Source: Pocillopora verrucosa
Taxonomy: Eukaryota; Cnidaria; Anthozoa; Scleractinia; Pocilloporidae
Assembly: GCF_036669915.1 (NCBI RefSeq)
Contig: NC_089323.1
Coordinates: forward strand, 11,514,828 to 11,578,827
DNA: 64,000 nt
Direction: 5' to 3'
Position numbers and translations under genes: made by a program. Positions 44,846 to 56,412 of this stretch are shown here, in pieces. Numbering within the stretch: the stretch's first letter is position 1; each line of letters starts with the position of its first letter. A model generated the notes under the pieces. That model was not told the DNA's origin. It ran no database searches and saw nothing but the letters and a program-made list of their open reading frames with translations.

Positions 44846-46931
44846 ACCTCTGTGATCCTTTTTCTTTTAGGGTTACCTGTGGCTGCAATGAGAGATAATA
44901 TATCTTAACAGCAGCCGCTCGGGAATGATCATATAAAAACTTCTCGGGAAGATCGTACTTTAAACTATGCAGAAACAGTGGCTTTTAAGTTAAAAAGTTT
45001 TCTATTTGAACTTTTGTTCATTAAAATATACAAAATTAATGTTTGGTCACAGATACTAACATATATATAAAGGTATTCATGTTGAACGTTGTAATTAATT
45101 AAGCCTTCCAGCTTTTTGCTTTCCGTTTCGCGCCCGACTCAGCTAGAAGCGGAAACAGTGACAGGGGTTAGAAAGGAGCAGCCTTTTTAACGTTATTTAT
45201 TTTCTACATTTGGTCTCTTCTTTATTCCGAGAGATTCGTCATCATATTTTCTCCTTTTTATCAGAAACAAAGTGAGCCTTTTGGACTCTGTGATCCTCTT
45301 CTTTTTAAGTTAAAAATGAAATGACGTGTTATGGTAACAGTTATGTGTACGTCAGGTGATTGGATCCTTCTTGTCGCGATTCACTTGAGCGATCAACGAT
45401 CCTCTTTTGATAAGGACAGTTATACTCCAATACTTAGGCATGATAAAAACAAGTTATAAAACTGCGGTCTGAAATTAAGCGATAGATATTCAAGGACTGG
45501 TTTAATTCGTTAAACAACTTATTACATTCCAAATTCTTAAACAGCATTAGGATACAGACTGTTATTTACCTTTGAAAGACGCTCACTTTAAAGGTCCTCG
45601 CTTAAAAAATACTACAATTTGTTTTTGGCAGGAGGTCGTAGTTGTGCCTTGCATTTAAAACGTTCAATAAATGGAAACAATTATTTTGTTGTTTTTATTA
45701 ATGCTGTCTATCCTTAAATGTCACAGAATATGAACGGAGGGCTATTAGTAAACATTGGTGTGCGACACAACTACTTATTTGAGTAATTAGTTTAATTTGG
45801 GAATTAGTTTTCATTATGAGTTAAACGCAAAAGTTTTATCCTTTTACAATTAATCATAAAACTCTGTTGTTAAACAAAACTTTGTTAACAGCCAAAGGAA
45901 AAAATAATGTATTACATTAATTTTGGAAACTATTGATTTTCAAGAGAACTCAATAAGATTCGATAATAGTCAATTTTCAATTATGCACTCCCCTACAAAT
46001 CTCTTACAGGTGATAAAAGCATTTGAATTTTTATATGCATTATGGCCATTTTTCGAATAAAAAGAAAATTTAATTGTAGGGTTGGCATTTTGACCGGCTC
46101 ATATGGCAAAAGTGTGTCAACGTCAAACGCTTTATTTGAGTGTGATTAAAACATTGAAATTAATTTTCTGTCTGTAAACAAATAACGCTAACAGTTCTCT
46201 TTGCAATTCTTTGAAGCTCAATTTTATCCAATTTCATATTTCTAAGAAGTAAAACGAGGGAGTGATATCAGCCTAAACAGGTTAAGATGAAAAAGTCTTC
46301 GCCAAGGAACTTCATCAGTTTTTGAAAAGACAAAAAAAATTAACTCGTGTCAATTTGAAAATTCATAAAACCATACAAATATACAGATGTCAACATACAT
46401 CAAAATTAGTATAAACCTCTTAAGTAAATAGTGCTTTTCGTGTGCACTTAGTGGCTTGAAGTGATTAGCAAGTATTATTCACCTCAGAGCAACCGAAGAG
46501 ACAATATCGCCAGTCAACAGTTTACCTCCGCCAGAGCGATTGGAGGAATTGTGGGTTGTGTGTGGGTTTATATACAGAACGGAAAGTGGAGCTACGCTAT
46601 TGGTGGGAATATGGTCACGAGAAACAAGAATAAATCAGTTGAACGGAAAGCGTCCGTTGATACCGGGGAGATTAAGGGTACCGATTTGAAAAATAAATTT
46701 TTGTTCTAGTGTTTTGCGGTTTTCCGGACTGCCTAGATGTAGGGAAAGGCTGCAAACTGCAATATGCTGCTTAGAATGAATAGGGAGATTAAAGTGTCTC
46801 TTTTCACCCTCACTTTCCTCTTTTCGAGTTTTAGTTTCTCAATTTCCATTTCCATCTGCAAACAAAACGAGATGTATTTAAATTAAAAGGACAACATCAT
46901 TTGTTAACAGACAATTATTTTAAGTGTTTAA
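44846..46931. repeat. Receptor-unit 5' flank and distal blocks (unit 7)
   Basis: Parallel to 4419-6640 without the pogo-type MITE. From about 46400 to 46931 the sequence is unique. It contains an 82-codon open frame at 46461-46709 ('SARAIGGIVGCVWVYIQNGK') that I cannot assign and consider probably chance or repeat-derived. Confidence 0.6.
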
Positions 46932-49324
46932 GTGCTGCTCCCGCTAAGAGCGGTCCTCTCGACTTCCCGTCGGAAAAAAGCTCTCTTTTATTTTTTGGCC
47001 ATGAAAAGGGTTTAGGACACATGTTTCAAAAATAGTTGAGTTGTTCTCCAATTCTCTTCTTTTGCGTCGCAACAAGCCAAAAATGATTTTTGGCCAGACC
47101 ACCCCTGTGAACAGGGATCGAAACTGTAAATTTCAAAGATTTTGTCCAGCGCGCAGCGACTGCAACAATGTAGCTCACGGAATTCTATCTTGCTACAAGT
47201 TACAAGGTGTATTCAGTTAGTTAACGGACAAAATATGGAAACTTCAGCTGAAATATTTTTCATGCCAGCGTGATCAGAGGAGACCCTTCTCTTCGACCTT
47301 AATTTGCATATCAAAAATTCACTACTTTGTACGAAAGAATTCTCAAAATGCAGGCGTTAATCGGGCTGAAAAAGCATATCAGTGCATAGTTCATACACCA
47401 ATGAGGTCACGGATTGCCTCAAACCCGCGGGTATATCTCTAGCTTCCATCCACTAACTTCTTAAAAACAACGCAAATCCACGTGTTTGCTCAATTGTGCT
47501 CGTGTCAAAGATCATTTGCATGATTCTTGGAATTGACCAAGATCTCCTTTTAACGGTTCAAACTTAGTTCGTATATCTTCTACGTTGAGGATTTTAGGTT
47601 TTTACAGCAACTGTGTGGAGATTAGATGCCGAGTTGTCCTAAAACGTTGCGTAAACGCTAGCGCGTTTGCGTGACTTACAATGTAGACAAAGATGATCGG
47701 AAGGCGCCTTCTCGATAATTTACGTTGAAATATCAGGTAATGAACTATGCACAGTGTGGAGAAGATCGAAATTAAAGAATAAAATTTGGCACTCTGGTCA
47801 TAACAGACATATCGCGCTGCTTAAGAGGACACAAAAACAAGTTAAAATAGGTTGCAGTGTTTATATTTACAAAACAACACGCATACACTCTGAAACAATT
47901 CTTGCAGTTTCTCCCGAGATTTAGTATACGGAACCTGATGAACTAACCCTCCTTTCTGAAAATTTTTTTCTGTCATTAATGATGTTACGCTCTTATGGAC
48001 CACAACGGTTTTGAGCGACAACTAGACATTTCCCTGCGACGATCAAAATCAACTGGACAAACCCAGCTTGATGTATTGCGTGACGTGATTGTGCAAACTT
48101 TTCTCTTTGTCATACGACCTATTTCGCAGGTTCTAAGAGTTGGAACCAAAATTAGTTAATGTAGCGAATTAAAATCGAAAGTTATTCAAATGGACTGAAG
48201 AATTTTACATTTTAATAAGAATTTTATTGTTTAAATGTTTACTTGATTCACGGAAAGCAAAGATTGGAGTGGCTTTGGGCATTTCAGCCCTGATTTGGAA
48301 AAAAATAAAACAGTTAGTGGTATGTTCTAAACACCAGAACACCTGAGAGGACACTGGAAATGTAGTAAAAGTATTTTTTTAGCATCAAGAGCAAAAAGGA
48401 GAATGTGAGGCAGTGAAAGGAGACTGAGTTTTCAACGCCATTTGTCGTAAAAGCTGCCACCAGCTTGTTATTGAACTCACTAAAATCTACCTGGAAGGTA
48501 TTAACTTTCTTTTGTCGCGAAACTTAGTTAAATAATAGCTTTCACTCTCGAGAAATTGCAAATATATTACCCATGTGATCCGACTACAACTAAAATTCCG
48601 AAAACTTCAAAAACATCTCTAGTCAGTCTGGCTTTCTTTTACTACCTCACATTTTCCCTTGTGCTTTGGCTGTTAACAAGTACCTCCACCGCATTTTTAA
48701 TGTTTCTTAAAGTGTTCAGATGTTTAGAACATACCAATAACTGTTATATTTTTTTCCACATCGTGGTCAAACTGACCGGAACGAAACAAAATTAACTTGT
48801 AATCGAGGATTTCGCTGGATAGCTGATAGTACTTCAAATAACTCGATACGTCGTCCCGGCATTCCAGGAGAGAAATCAGGGCTTAAATACCCAAAGCCAC
48901 TCCAATCTTTGCTTCCCATGAATCAAGTAAACCTTTTTAAAAGTTAAAATTCTCATTAAAATGTAATTCATTCCGTTTCAATAACTTTCGATTCTAATTC
49001 GTTACACTAACTAATTTTGGTTTCAATTTGTAGAACCCGCGAAACAGGCCATATGGCAAGGGGAAAAATTTGCACAATCACGTCACGCAATATATCAAGC
49101 TGGGTTTGTCCAGTTGATTTTGATGGTCCCAGGGAAATGTCGAGTTTGTCGCTCAAAACCGTTGTGGTCCATAAGAGCGTAACATCATTAATGACAGAAA
49201 AAAATTTTCAGAAAGGAGGGTTAGTTCATCAGGTTCCGTATACTAAATCTCGGGAGAAACTGCAAGAATTGTTTCAGAGTGTATGCGTGTTGTTTTGTAA
49301 ATATACACTGCAACCTATTTTAAC

Positions 49325-49530
49325 TTGAAGATTTTAGATATATGAAAATTCACATATTTGCACTGCGGTGGAGAGATGAAATTAAGGGATCCTCGTAGCT
49401 AAGAACACTACTGAAACGAGTAGTTGTAAATAGGACCTGAAAAAAATTCAGGCCCGTACGGGATTTGAACCAAAGACCTCTGCGATACCGGTGCAGCGCT
49501 CTACCAATTGAGCTAACAAGCCAACTGGGA
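49325..49530 (-). mobile_element. tRNA-derived SINE, minus strand
   Basis: The head on the minus strand reads 'GCTTGTTAGCTCAATTGGTA' with a B box 'GGTTCAAATCC'. The anticodon loop 'CCGGTAT' would read GGT, suggesting a threonine-tRNA ancestor. It is followed by 'CGGGCCTGAATTTTTTTCAG' and a tail ending near 49325. The same tail is in the copies at 51417-51716. Confidence 0.8.
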
Positions 49531-49566
49531 GCTGGTTAATGATGTTTATTTGGACCTAATTCATTG

Positions 49567-49638
49567 ATTTCCCAGTTGGCTTGTTAGCTCAATTGGTAGA
49601 GCGCTGCACCGGTAACGCAGAGGTCATGGGTTCAAATG
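49567..49638 (+). mobile_element. tRNA-derived SINE head, plus strand, truncated
   Basis: Same head as the neighbour but inverted, starting 'CCCAGTTGGCTTGTTAGC' and ending inside the B box ('GGTTCAAATG'). Directly afterwards the foldback arm resumes with 'TTTTTGTGTCCTTTTAAGC'. Confidence 0.8.
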
Positions 49639-50384
49639 TTTTTGTGTCCTTTTAAGCAGCGCGATATGTCTGTTATGACCAGAGTGCCAAATTTTATTCT
49701 TTAATTTTGATCTTCTCACACTGTGCATGACCTGATATTTCAACGTAAATTATCGCGAAGGCGCCTTCCGATCACCTTTGTCTACTTTGTAAGTCACGCA
49801 AGCGCGCAAGCGTTACAACCGATCACGTTTACGCAGCGTTTTAGGACAACTCGGCATCTAATCTCCTCTCAGTTGCTGTGAAAACCTAAAATCCTCAACG
49901 TAGAAGACAAACGAACGAAGTTTGAACTGTTGTTGAAGTTTTTCAGCCCGATTAACGCCTGCATTTTGAGAATTCTTTCGTACAAAGTAGTGAATTTTTA
50001 TATGCAAATTAGGGTCGAAGAGAAGGGTCTCCTCTGATCACGCTGGCATGAAAAATATTTCAGCTGAAGTTTCCATATTTTGTCTGTGAACTAACTGAAT
50101 ACACCTTGTAACATGTAGCAAGATAGAGTTCCGTGAGCTGCATTGTTGCAGTCGCTGCGCGCTGGACAAAATCTTTGAAATTTACACTTTCGATCGCTGT
50201 TCACAGGGGTGGTCTGGCCAAAAATCATTTTTTGCCTTGTTGCGACGCAAAAGAAGAGAATTGGAGAACAACTAAACTATTTTTGAAACATGTGTCCTAA
50301 ACCCTTTTCATGGGCAAAAAATAAAAGAAAACTTTTTTCCGACGGGAAGTCGAGAGGACCGCTCTTAACGAGAGTGGTACTTAA

Positions 50385-50923
50385 GTAAGTAAACGAAAAG
50401 TATTTTCGACTTCAATTAGTTTTAGTCCCTTGTGGTTTGACTTCTTTGCTTTCCAAAAAAAACAATGAGGTGCTCATTTTTCATGCAAACTCAATACAAA
50501 GCAAAAAGGGGGAAATAAATCCCATTACAAGGCCTGAATTTTCTCAGCTTTCTATCTGTTTAGACAGTTTGTCTTCTTCTAACCCCATTAAAGTCGCTGC
50601 TTTTTCAGTGAGCTAGAAACAAGGATTCTACCCAAAAACGTAGATATTGTTAACAACCCTTATGTTATAAGCTTTTATGTAGCGACATTGCACGTCTAAA
50701 CTAATAAAGAAATCATGAGTCGTGCGAAAATCTTAAAGAATCCAGGATCGATATCAAACGGGAATAAGAAAAACGACAGCCCATTTTTTGATCATGAACG
50801 AACGATCATGGGTGTTGTATTAATCAATTAATCTATCAATCAATAAACTTGATCCATCCACGGACAGTTCATCAGCTTTTTACAGAAAAATCAAACTAGA
50901 ACTATAACTATGAACGTCATGTT
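50385..50923. other. Spacer and LINE 3' tail, no gene recognised
   Basis: The right part (about 50800-50923) is probably the 3' untranslated end of the minus-strand LINE remnant that follows. The remainder has no recognisable coding or repeat structure. Confidence 0.4.
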
Positions 50924-51106
50924 TTAGAGAGCTTTGCTAATTGCACGTTTGAACGACCCGAGGGATTCCGCGTACCTAGCCTTGCAAGGAAGGCTATTCC
51001 ACAGTGTGGCGCCACTATAATTAAGACTATTTTTGAAATGATTTATGCGTAGTAATCGAACATTAAGTTTGTTTCGGAGTTCCTCAGGTTGTAGCATGTA
51101 TTGCAT
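50924..51106 (-). pseudogene. C-terminal remnant of a LINE reverse transcriptase
   Basis: Sixty codons on the minus strand with 'NSLNYSGATLWNSLP', 'AESLGSFKRAISKAL' and a stop. The 'Y.GA.LWNSLP...R...SL..FK' pattern is the usual C-terminal end of Jockey/CR1-group polyproteins; a related ending closes the LINE at 1434-3301. Everything upstream, including the polymerase, is absent. Confidence 0.7.
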
Positions 51107-51416
51107 TCAGATAATTTTTATACTAAATAGTACAAATTATATCTGTTATATATAAACTAGTATTGATTAACGCTTATCCACGATTTCAAAGTAACCCTGA
51201 CGTTTTCATCTCTCTTGTTGAGAATGTTACAAACCACACTTTTTGTACATGGTGAAGAGATGCTCAAATAAGAACAGCTGGGGCTAGAGTGTTTGTAACC
51301 TCCACACGAGTAAGAGTAAGCTTACACAATTTTTTTAAAAAGAGATGTACTTACCATTATCATTGATTTTCAGTCTTGATCAACTGTTAGTCCGTGAAAG
51401 CGTGTTTGATTGTAAA

Positions 51417-51590
51417 AGCGTCCTTAGCAAGGATGGTAGAGCACTGCACCGGTATCCCGTACAGGCCTGAATTTTATTCAGGCCTTCTTTTTACTACTGC
51501 TTAAGTAGTGTTCATAGCTGCAAAGATCGCTTTCATATTCACGTCTTTATCCACAGTTCAAATATATGACTTTCATATATTCACAGCCGT
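51417..51590 (+). mobile_element. tRNA-derived SINE, internal deletion in the head
   Basis: Starts 'GGTAGAGCACTGCACCGGTA', lacks the B box, then continues with 'ACAGGCCTGAATTTTATTCA' and the family tail 'GTGTTCATAGCTGC' and 'GATCGCTTTCATATTCACG'. Confidence 0.75.
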
Positions 51591-51644
51591 TTAGTCACCT
51601 CTTCACGGGTTTATTTGGAACCAACACTGTGACAACTCCCAGTT

Positions 51645-51716
51645 GGCTTGTTAGCTCAGTTGGTAGAGCACTAGTGTTCATAGCTGCGAAGATCGCTTTC
51701 ATATTCAAATATGAAG
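51645..51716 (+). mobile_element. tRNA-derived SINE, head joined to tail
   Basis: The head 'GCTTGTTAGCTCAGTTGGTA' runs through 'GAGCACT' directly into the tail 'AGTGTTCATAGCTGCGAAG'. The B box and middle are missing. Confidence 0.75.
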
Positions 51717-51719
51717 TAG

Positions 51720-52988
51720 TGTTGCCGTGGGGGATACCAATCAGTGCCTATCGAATCGTTTTGTCCATAACATATAATAATTTTTTTCTCAAAGAGCACG
51801 GTAACGAATCCTGTAATCTGATTGGTTCTTAGTGCGGTCCGTATTTTCCTATCTCTGCCCACGGGCAGCTGTAACGCTTTCATGAATTACCGAGTACATC
51901 CCTACCTTCGTTGCCATTTTTAATTAATATATCTCGTTTTTCCGGCTGGGCAGTATTTTTAAGCAGAGACGTCGATCACTACCTAAAGCCGATAAATAAC
52001 TTATTAATTCTCTCTTTTCTCTCTCTTCAATCATTTTTGGTCGACAGAAAAATATTTGTTTCGAAATGAACTAGCATAAGCAAAAGTGTCATTAAATTGG
52101 TTGTCAAGCGGCCTAAAAACCGTCTGTAATGAATTTTAATCATTCACGAAAAGTACCTACTAGAAAGTTAAAAAGTGAGGTATTTGGTTACAATTGAACT
52201 AACCGATGGAACCTTCGTTCATTTAATATCTGAATTCTCTCAAACAATTTGTTCGTAGTGAGAGGGGGAGCGAAGTTTCCAGTTCCACGACAAATATGCG
52301 GTCTCGGTGATTCTTTCCAAGTCCGTTCAATTTGGACATTTGTAACGTAAATAGCACTACGAAAACTGAAGGAAGTCAATGAGAAAAAGCCGCATTAAAT
52401 CCCCTTGTGTCTCGTTGTAGTGTTTCATTCGAATTTAGTTTTTGTGGGGGAAAGACCAGATTTACACACGCCATTGCAGCAAACAAACGGGTAATCTCCC
52501 ACAACTTCAAAATAATAATTTTGAATTTACTTACAACTGTTTTCCTCGCCGTTTACTTAATGATCAGAGGTAAATCTTCATACATTCATTAAACGTCGAC
52601 GAGAGTGAATACAACTTCCCGTAAGATCAATGAATTTTTTGAAGAAAACATTGTTGTGACAATCCTCGCCAAACTGGATTCGTTGTTTTTTCAAAAGTGT
52701 ACATGCACTTTTTTCTTACGCGCCTTTTAATTGACAGGTGTCAGATTGTGACAGATACTTGTAAAAATAATGTTTCGAAGTTTGTTTGGAAGCCTTTTAA
52801 GTCACCTTTATCAGTACGCAAATGAAAATATTTCGGTGTAGCATCTCTCTTTAATTTGCATCACCTCTATTTTAACTACCATTTACTTGCTCAAAAATTG
52901 CTCAGTTTATGGAAGATCTTGCCGTATTTACTGCCATAAATCATTCGCATTCTTTCGGATAGAATTTCGCCAAGTTAAAAAAAAAAAA
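51720..52988. other. Stretch without recognised gene or repeat
   Basis: AT-rich, ending in an A-run. Open frames are short and mutually overlapping on both strands. It does not match the receptor unit and has no clear inverted ends, so it may be a large insertion of unknown type or native spacer. Confidence 0.4.
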
Positions 52989-53133
52989 TGTTATTCGCCA
53001 GTCTAGGTCGGTCCATAATGGGAAAAACTGTGTCCGAGGTCTTGAGTGCCGCCCTCCGCCTACGGCCTCAGGCGGTACTCAAGACAGAGGGCACAGTTTT
53101 TCCTAATACGGACCTCCCGTCTGGCGAATAACA
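52989..53133. mobile_element. Palindromic MITE, 145 bp
   Basis: Terminal inverted repeats 'TGTTATTCGCCAG' and 'CTGGCGAATAACA'. Inner arms match through 'GGTCCGTATTAGG'-like and 'ACTGTG' segments, with 'GCCTACGGCCTCAGG' near the centre. The left side is an A-run, so the target duplication cannot be read. Confidence 0.8.
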
Positions 53134-53288
53134 TGTAATTATTGCGTTAACATATAAGTCAAACGTTCCAAAGCAAAGTCATTTTACCTGGGGCTCACTT
53201 TGGTCACTCAGACTTCAGCTCACGACCCAAATTGTAAAACTAAGAATTTTTGTAAAATAGTTGTTAAAATGACTTTGCGTGTTTTTTC

Positions 53289-53339
53289 TTTGTGTGTGTG
53301 CGTGCGTGCGTGTGTGTGTGCGTGTGTGTGTGTGTGTGT
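53289..53339. repeat. (GT/GC)n microsatellite
   Basis: About 50 bases of alternating 'GTGTGTGCGTGCGTGCG' pattern. Confidence 0.9.
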
Positions 53340-54084
53340 AATGCGTAACACCCCTTGCGTGACACCTTTTCTTGTGCTAGCGTGACACTTGTGTGACTTT
53401 TTTTACCTACCGTGACATAAACACAAACGTACACATAATTTTAAGTCCGCTATTTTATTGGCCACGTGGATGAAATCTGGCATTCTCATTGGTTTCTTCC
53501 AAATTTGCTGCAATCGTATTCATAAGACCGTAAATTAGCGTGCTTTACTACTTACTCTCCCACATTTCGATTACAGTTTATAAAAGCATCTTTAATTTTT
53601 GTACATTTTAGGGGCATGTTATGAATAACAAAACAAATTTGGGTATGACGGGCCTTCGGATCGGCTCGCATGACATGGGCGTCAACATTAAGCTCTTAAT
53701 TTGAATAAGATATAAGAAAGTAAAACAATGGAATAATATCGTACTTATCTCCTGTTTGTTTCTTTATCATAAGAAAGTATATCGCAAATTTTTTATATTT
53801 ATAATAAGTGCTGTCTCATAAAATAAAGTTCAGTCTCAAGATTTGATGACATTTTGTTTTACTCTCTGTGGTTGTTTTGTTAAAAAAAAATAAATAAATA
53901 AATAAATAAAACCAAAAAACATTAAAACATTAACAAAAGCTCGTGCAACGATGTTACTAATTTTCATATATTTATGCCCATTTCCTTCTATTAACTTAAC
54001 CGACAAGGGTTGTCTTATAGCAACCGTAACTTTACAAGTAAGCTTTAAAATAATTGGTAAAATATGACTTAAGGAAGATTGAAC
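53340..54084. repeat. Diverged receptor-unit 3' flank (unit 8)
   Basis: From about 53640 ('GGCCTTCGGATCGGCTCGCA') the order of blocks is that of the unit, but divergence is much greater than between other units. A short (TAAA)n run is at 53889-53909. This is the oldest-looking unit in the window. Confidence 0.55.
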
Positions 54085-54501
54085 TACATGGTCTCCAAAG
54101 TGCTTGTCTGATCGTCTGTTTTACTGCCTGCCTTGATCTTCCAGCAGTAAAGGAAGGGATTTAAAGTTGAGTTGAAGTAAAGTAACATTACTGCTATTCC
54201 TCTGGTGACGAGTAAATGTGATGAAAATGTTCTTTTATAAGCCTCCCCAAACACAATCTCAACTGTAACATATGGTACATAACAAACTACTAATGCTCAC
54301 TGCACTTACAATACACTGTCCATTACCTTTCTGTATTGAGAAATGTTCCGTGAATATGGTCGACTCGGCTGCTGTTGTACAAGGTCAAGATGAGTGTTAT
54401 GACGATGAAGTGTATGGAAAATCCTTGTGTAGGAGGTGATCGACATTACCATAGAAGACGGAGCACCTATTTATCCAAACCAAAGGGTGATACGGTAATC
54501 A
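54085..54501 (-). pseudogene. GPCR pseudogene 8: 3' remnant
   Basis: Minus-strand sequence matches the receptor from the C-tail back to about the helix 4/5 loop. It is recognisable by the counterpart of '[12 protein letters not shown]' near 54150 and of 'VCYVPY' near 54275. It is broken by several indels and stops. It ends at about 54501, joining an unrelated unit block ('ATTGGCAGCTAAGCATATT'). The N-terminal half is absent. Confidence 0.8.
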
Positions 54502-55062
54502 TTGGCAGCTAAGCATATTATTTGGAAAAACTATCGATCTCCAAGAGAACTAAACAAGAACCAGTTAGTGGTCAATTTTGTTTCAAATACTCTTTCAAAT
54601 ACAATTCGTGTGTGTTAGTTAAAAGTGTCTTCTTGCTTGTGACCGGCTCGTATGCCAACGTCACGTGCTCTATTTAAGTAACATTACAAATGTTGAAATT
54701 GTTTTACCATCTATAAACAAATAACTTCATTGGCTCTCCTTTGATATTTAATTTTATCCAATTCTTTCATATCACTATCAAGATAGCAAACCAAGGGAGA
54801 AATATTGAACTAACGTCCTGTTTGTCTCTACATCGTACGTGCTTATATCACTAGTCGTTATATTCACATTAAGCACTGTAGCATGTAACAAAGTTTCCTC
54901 GAGATATGGTTGCTGTTTATTTTCGACTGCCGTGTGATTTACTCGATTGGAAATAAAGAATTTCAACAAAAGCTCGAGCAACAATGTGGTCAACTTTCAT
55001 ATTCATTACTATCCTACAAAGTGACTAATAAAAATAATGCCTCGATCGAGGCAGATGTAACT
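54502..55062. repeat. Receptor-unit 3' flank (unit 9)
   Basis: Matches 43140-43900 without the palindromic MITE and so shows its uninterrupted site near 54683. At the position of the conserved poly(A) signal (about 54937) the sequence reads 'GTGTGATTTACTC', so the hexamer is lost here. Confidence 0.65.
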
Positions 55063-56412
55063 TCATGGACAGCAAAATGCTTCTCTGATTGTCTGCTTCA
55101 CTGCTTGTCTCACTTCACTAATCCTCCAACAATAAAGAAACGGGTTTAACGTCGAGTTGGAGTAAAGTAAAGTTGCTGCTATTCCCCTGGTCACAATCAA
55201 ATGTGATGAAAATGTTTTTCTACTAGCCTCCACAATCACGATGTCAACTATAGTATATGGTACATAACAAACAAATAATGCTAACTGCACCCACAGTGCA
55301 CTGTACACCACCTTTCTGTATCGCGAAATGTCCAGTAAATTTGGTTGACTCGACTGTAGTTGAACATGAACATGTACTTGTGCCTGATAATGAATGAGGG
55401 TACGAAATATCTTAGTGTACGAGAAGATTGAGATCACCAAGTAAGATGGAACACAGATATAAGCAAACCATAAGGTTATACGGTAATCTAAAATGTAGCA
55501 TAGAGCAGCGACACTGGATAAAACCGAAACGGCAGCTAAAATAATACTTGTGAGCTTCAAAGTGACAGTTTGTTTGTATCTCAGCCCCAACAACAGGGCG
55601 AGAAGTCTGTCAACGGCTATGGCCGTCGTCGTCCCCAAAGATACTCCACATAATGCATAGCCCGTTAAGAAGGAGGCGTCCCTTGTGTATCGACAAAGAT
55701 TCCAGTGTTCGTTAGCTATGGATATAATAATAATAATAATAATAATGAACGTTCTTTAATACGCATTTAAGAATCTCAATGCGCTTACAATTTTTACTAA
55801 GGTTGAGATCGGACGTCAGCATAATCAGGCGCCTCTGGCAGCCGCTTTAGTCCATGTAACGACCTCACCTTTTCCCCCCCATCCCACCCCAGGGGAGGAC
55901 ATCCATCACACAGTAATCTCGTGCGTGGGAAATTAACGTCTCCTACCCCTAACCCTGCAGGAGACGGGACCTCCATTTATTCGTCCCTATCCGAGAAGAC
56001 TAGAATATCTAACCATTTCTTGATGTTGAGAAAGGAAGCATATTCTTCTCAGTTAATTTTAAGACCCTGAGTGTTGGTCCGGCCGGTATTGAACTCTCGA
56101 CCTCCCGCACAGCAGTCCGGCGCTCTCCCAATTGAGCTAATGGTGAGGCTGGCTGATGAGACCAACTAACAGATGAGTTGTTGCCAGACAACGATACAAA
56201 AGTTTGGAGGGCGGATGGAGGCAACATTCTTTTCGAAGGGCAACAAGGATTAGAGAATTCCCAAGAATTGCAGTGAGAGAGAGGATCACATTTACCAATG
56301 CGAGATGAATTGATTGTTTTTGGAATCCACCCACCGAAGAGGGGGAACATAACAGTTCTTGATATGTTTCCATTTGTACTCCACCTTCTGTTAAATTATT
56401 TCTTGCCATCAT
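55063..56412 (-). pseudogene. GPCR pseudogene 9: split by a SINE
   Basis: The N-terminal part (56144-56412) has the double ATG, NLT, 'PSSVGG', G-N and a helix 2 'THLLVGL', where the conserved D80 is histidine. The C-terminal part (55063-55720) runs from the helix 3 region ('AIAVDRLLALL') to 'NPFLYCW' and 'CCP' without a stop. Helix 4 has serine in place of tryptophan, as in copy 7. A 0.4-kb SINE separates the two, and about 20 receptor bases ('CCAATAAATAGC...') at the insertion point are missing. Loss of D80, the SINE and the lost poly(A) hexamer all point to a dead gene. Confidence 0.9.
55722..56143 (-). mobile_element. tRNA-derived SINE inserted in receptor 9
   Basis: On the minus strand the head reads 'TTAGCTCAATTGGGAGAGCG' with B box 'GAGTTCAATACC'. 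A body of about 300 bases and a (ATT)n tail at 55722-55744 follow. This is a different SINE family from the copies at 49-52 kb: body and tail do not match. Flanking receptor sequence shows no clear target duplication and a small deletion. Confidence 0.85.

Larger units (their letters stand above)
46932..50380. mobile_element. TTAA-flanked foldback element with arms of about 1.5-1.8 kb
   Basis: Ends 'GTGCTGCTCCCGCTAAGAGC' and, reverse complemented, 'GTACCACTCTCGTTAAGAGC'. TTAA lies at 46928-46931 and 50381-50384. Left arm 46932-48430 pairs with right arm about 48620-50380, with matched landmarks 'TCGACTTCCCGTCGGAAAAA', 'GATTGGAGTGGCTTTGGG' and 'GGACAAACCCAGCTTG'. The right arm is lengthened by a pair of SINEs (about 49327-49638). 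The subterminal 'TAAGAGCGGTCC' is shared with the 13421-20602 element. No transposase is seen. Only about 190 bases lie between the arms. Confidence 0.85.

Noticed and set aside
49017..49328. 103-codon plus-strand frame
   Set aside because: It lies wholly in the right arm of the foldback element; the left arm does not keep the frame and no domain is recognised.
49567..49640. Possible threonine tRNA gene
   Set aside because: A and B boxes are good, but the B box is cut, there is no acceptor-stem closure, and the same head recurs fused to a common tail at several places. It is a SINE head.
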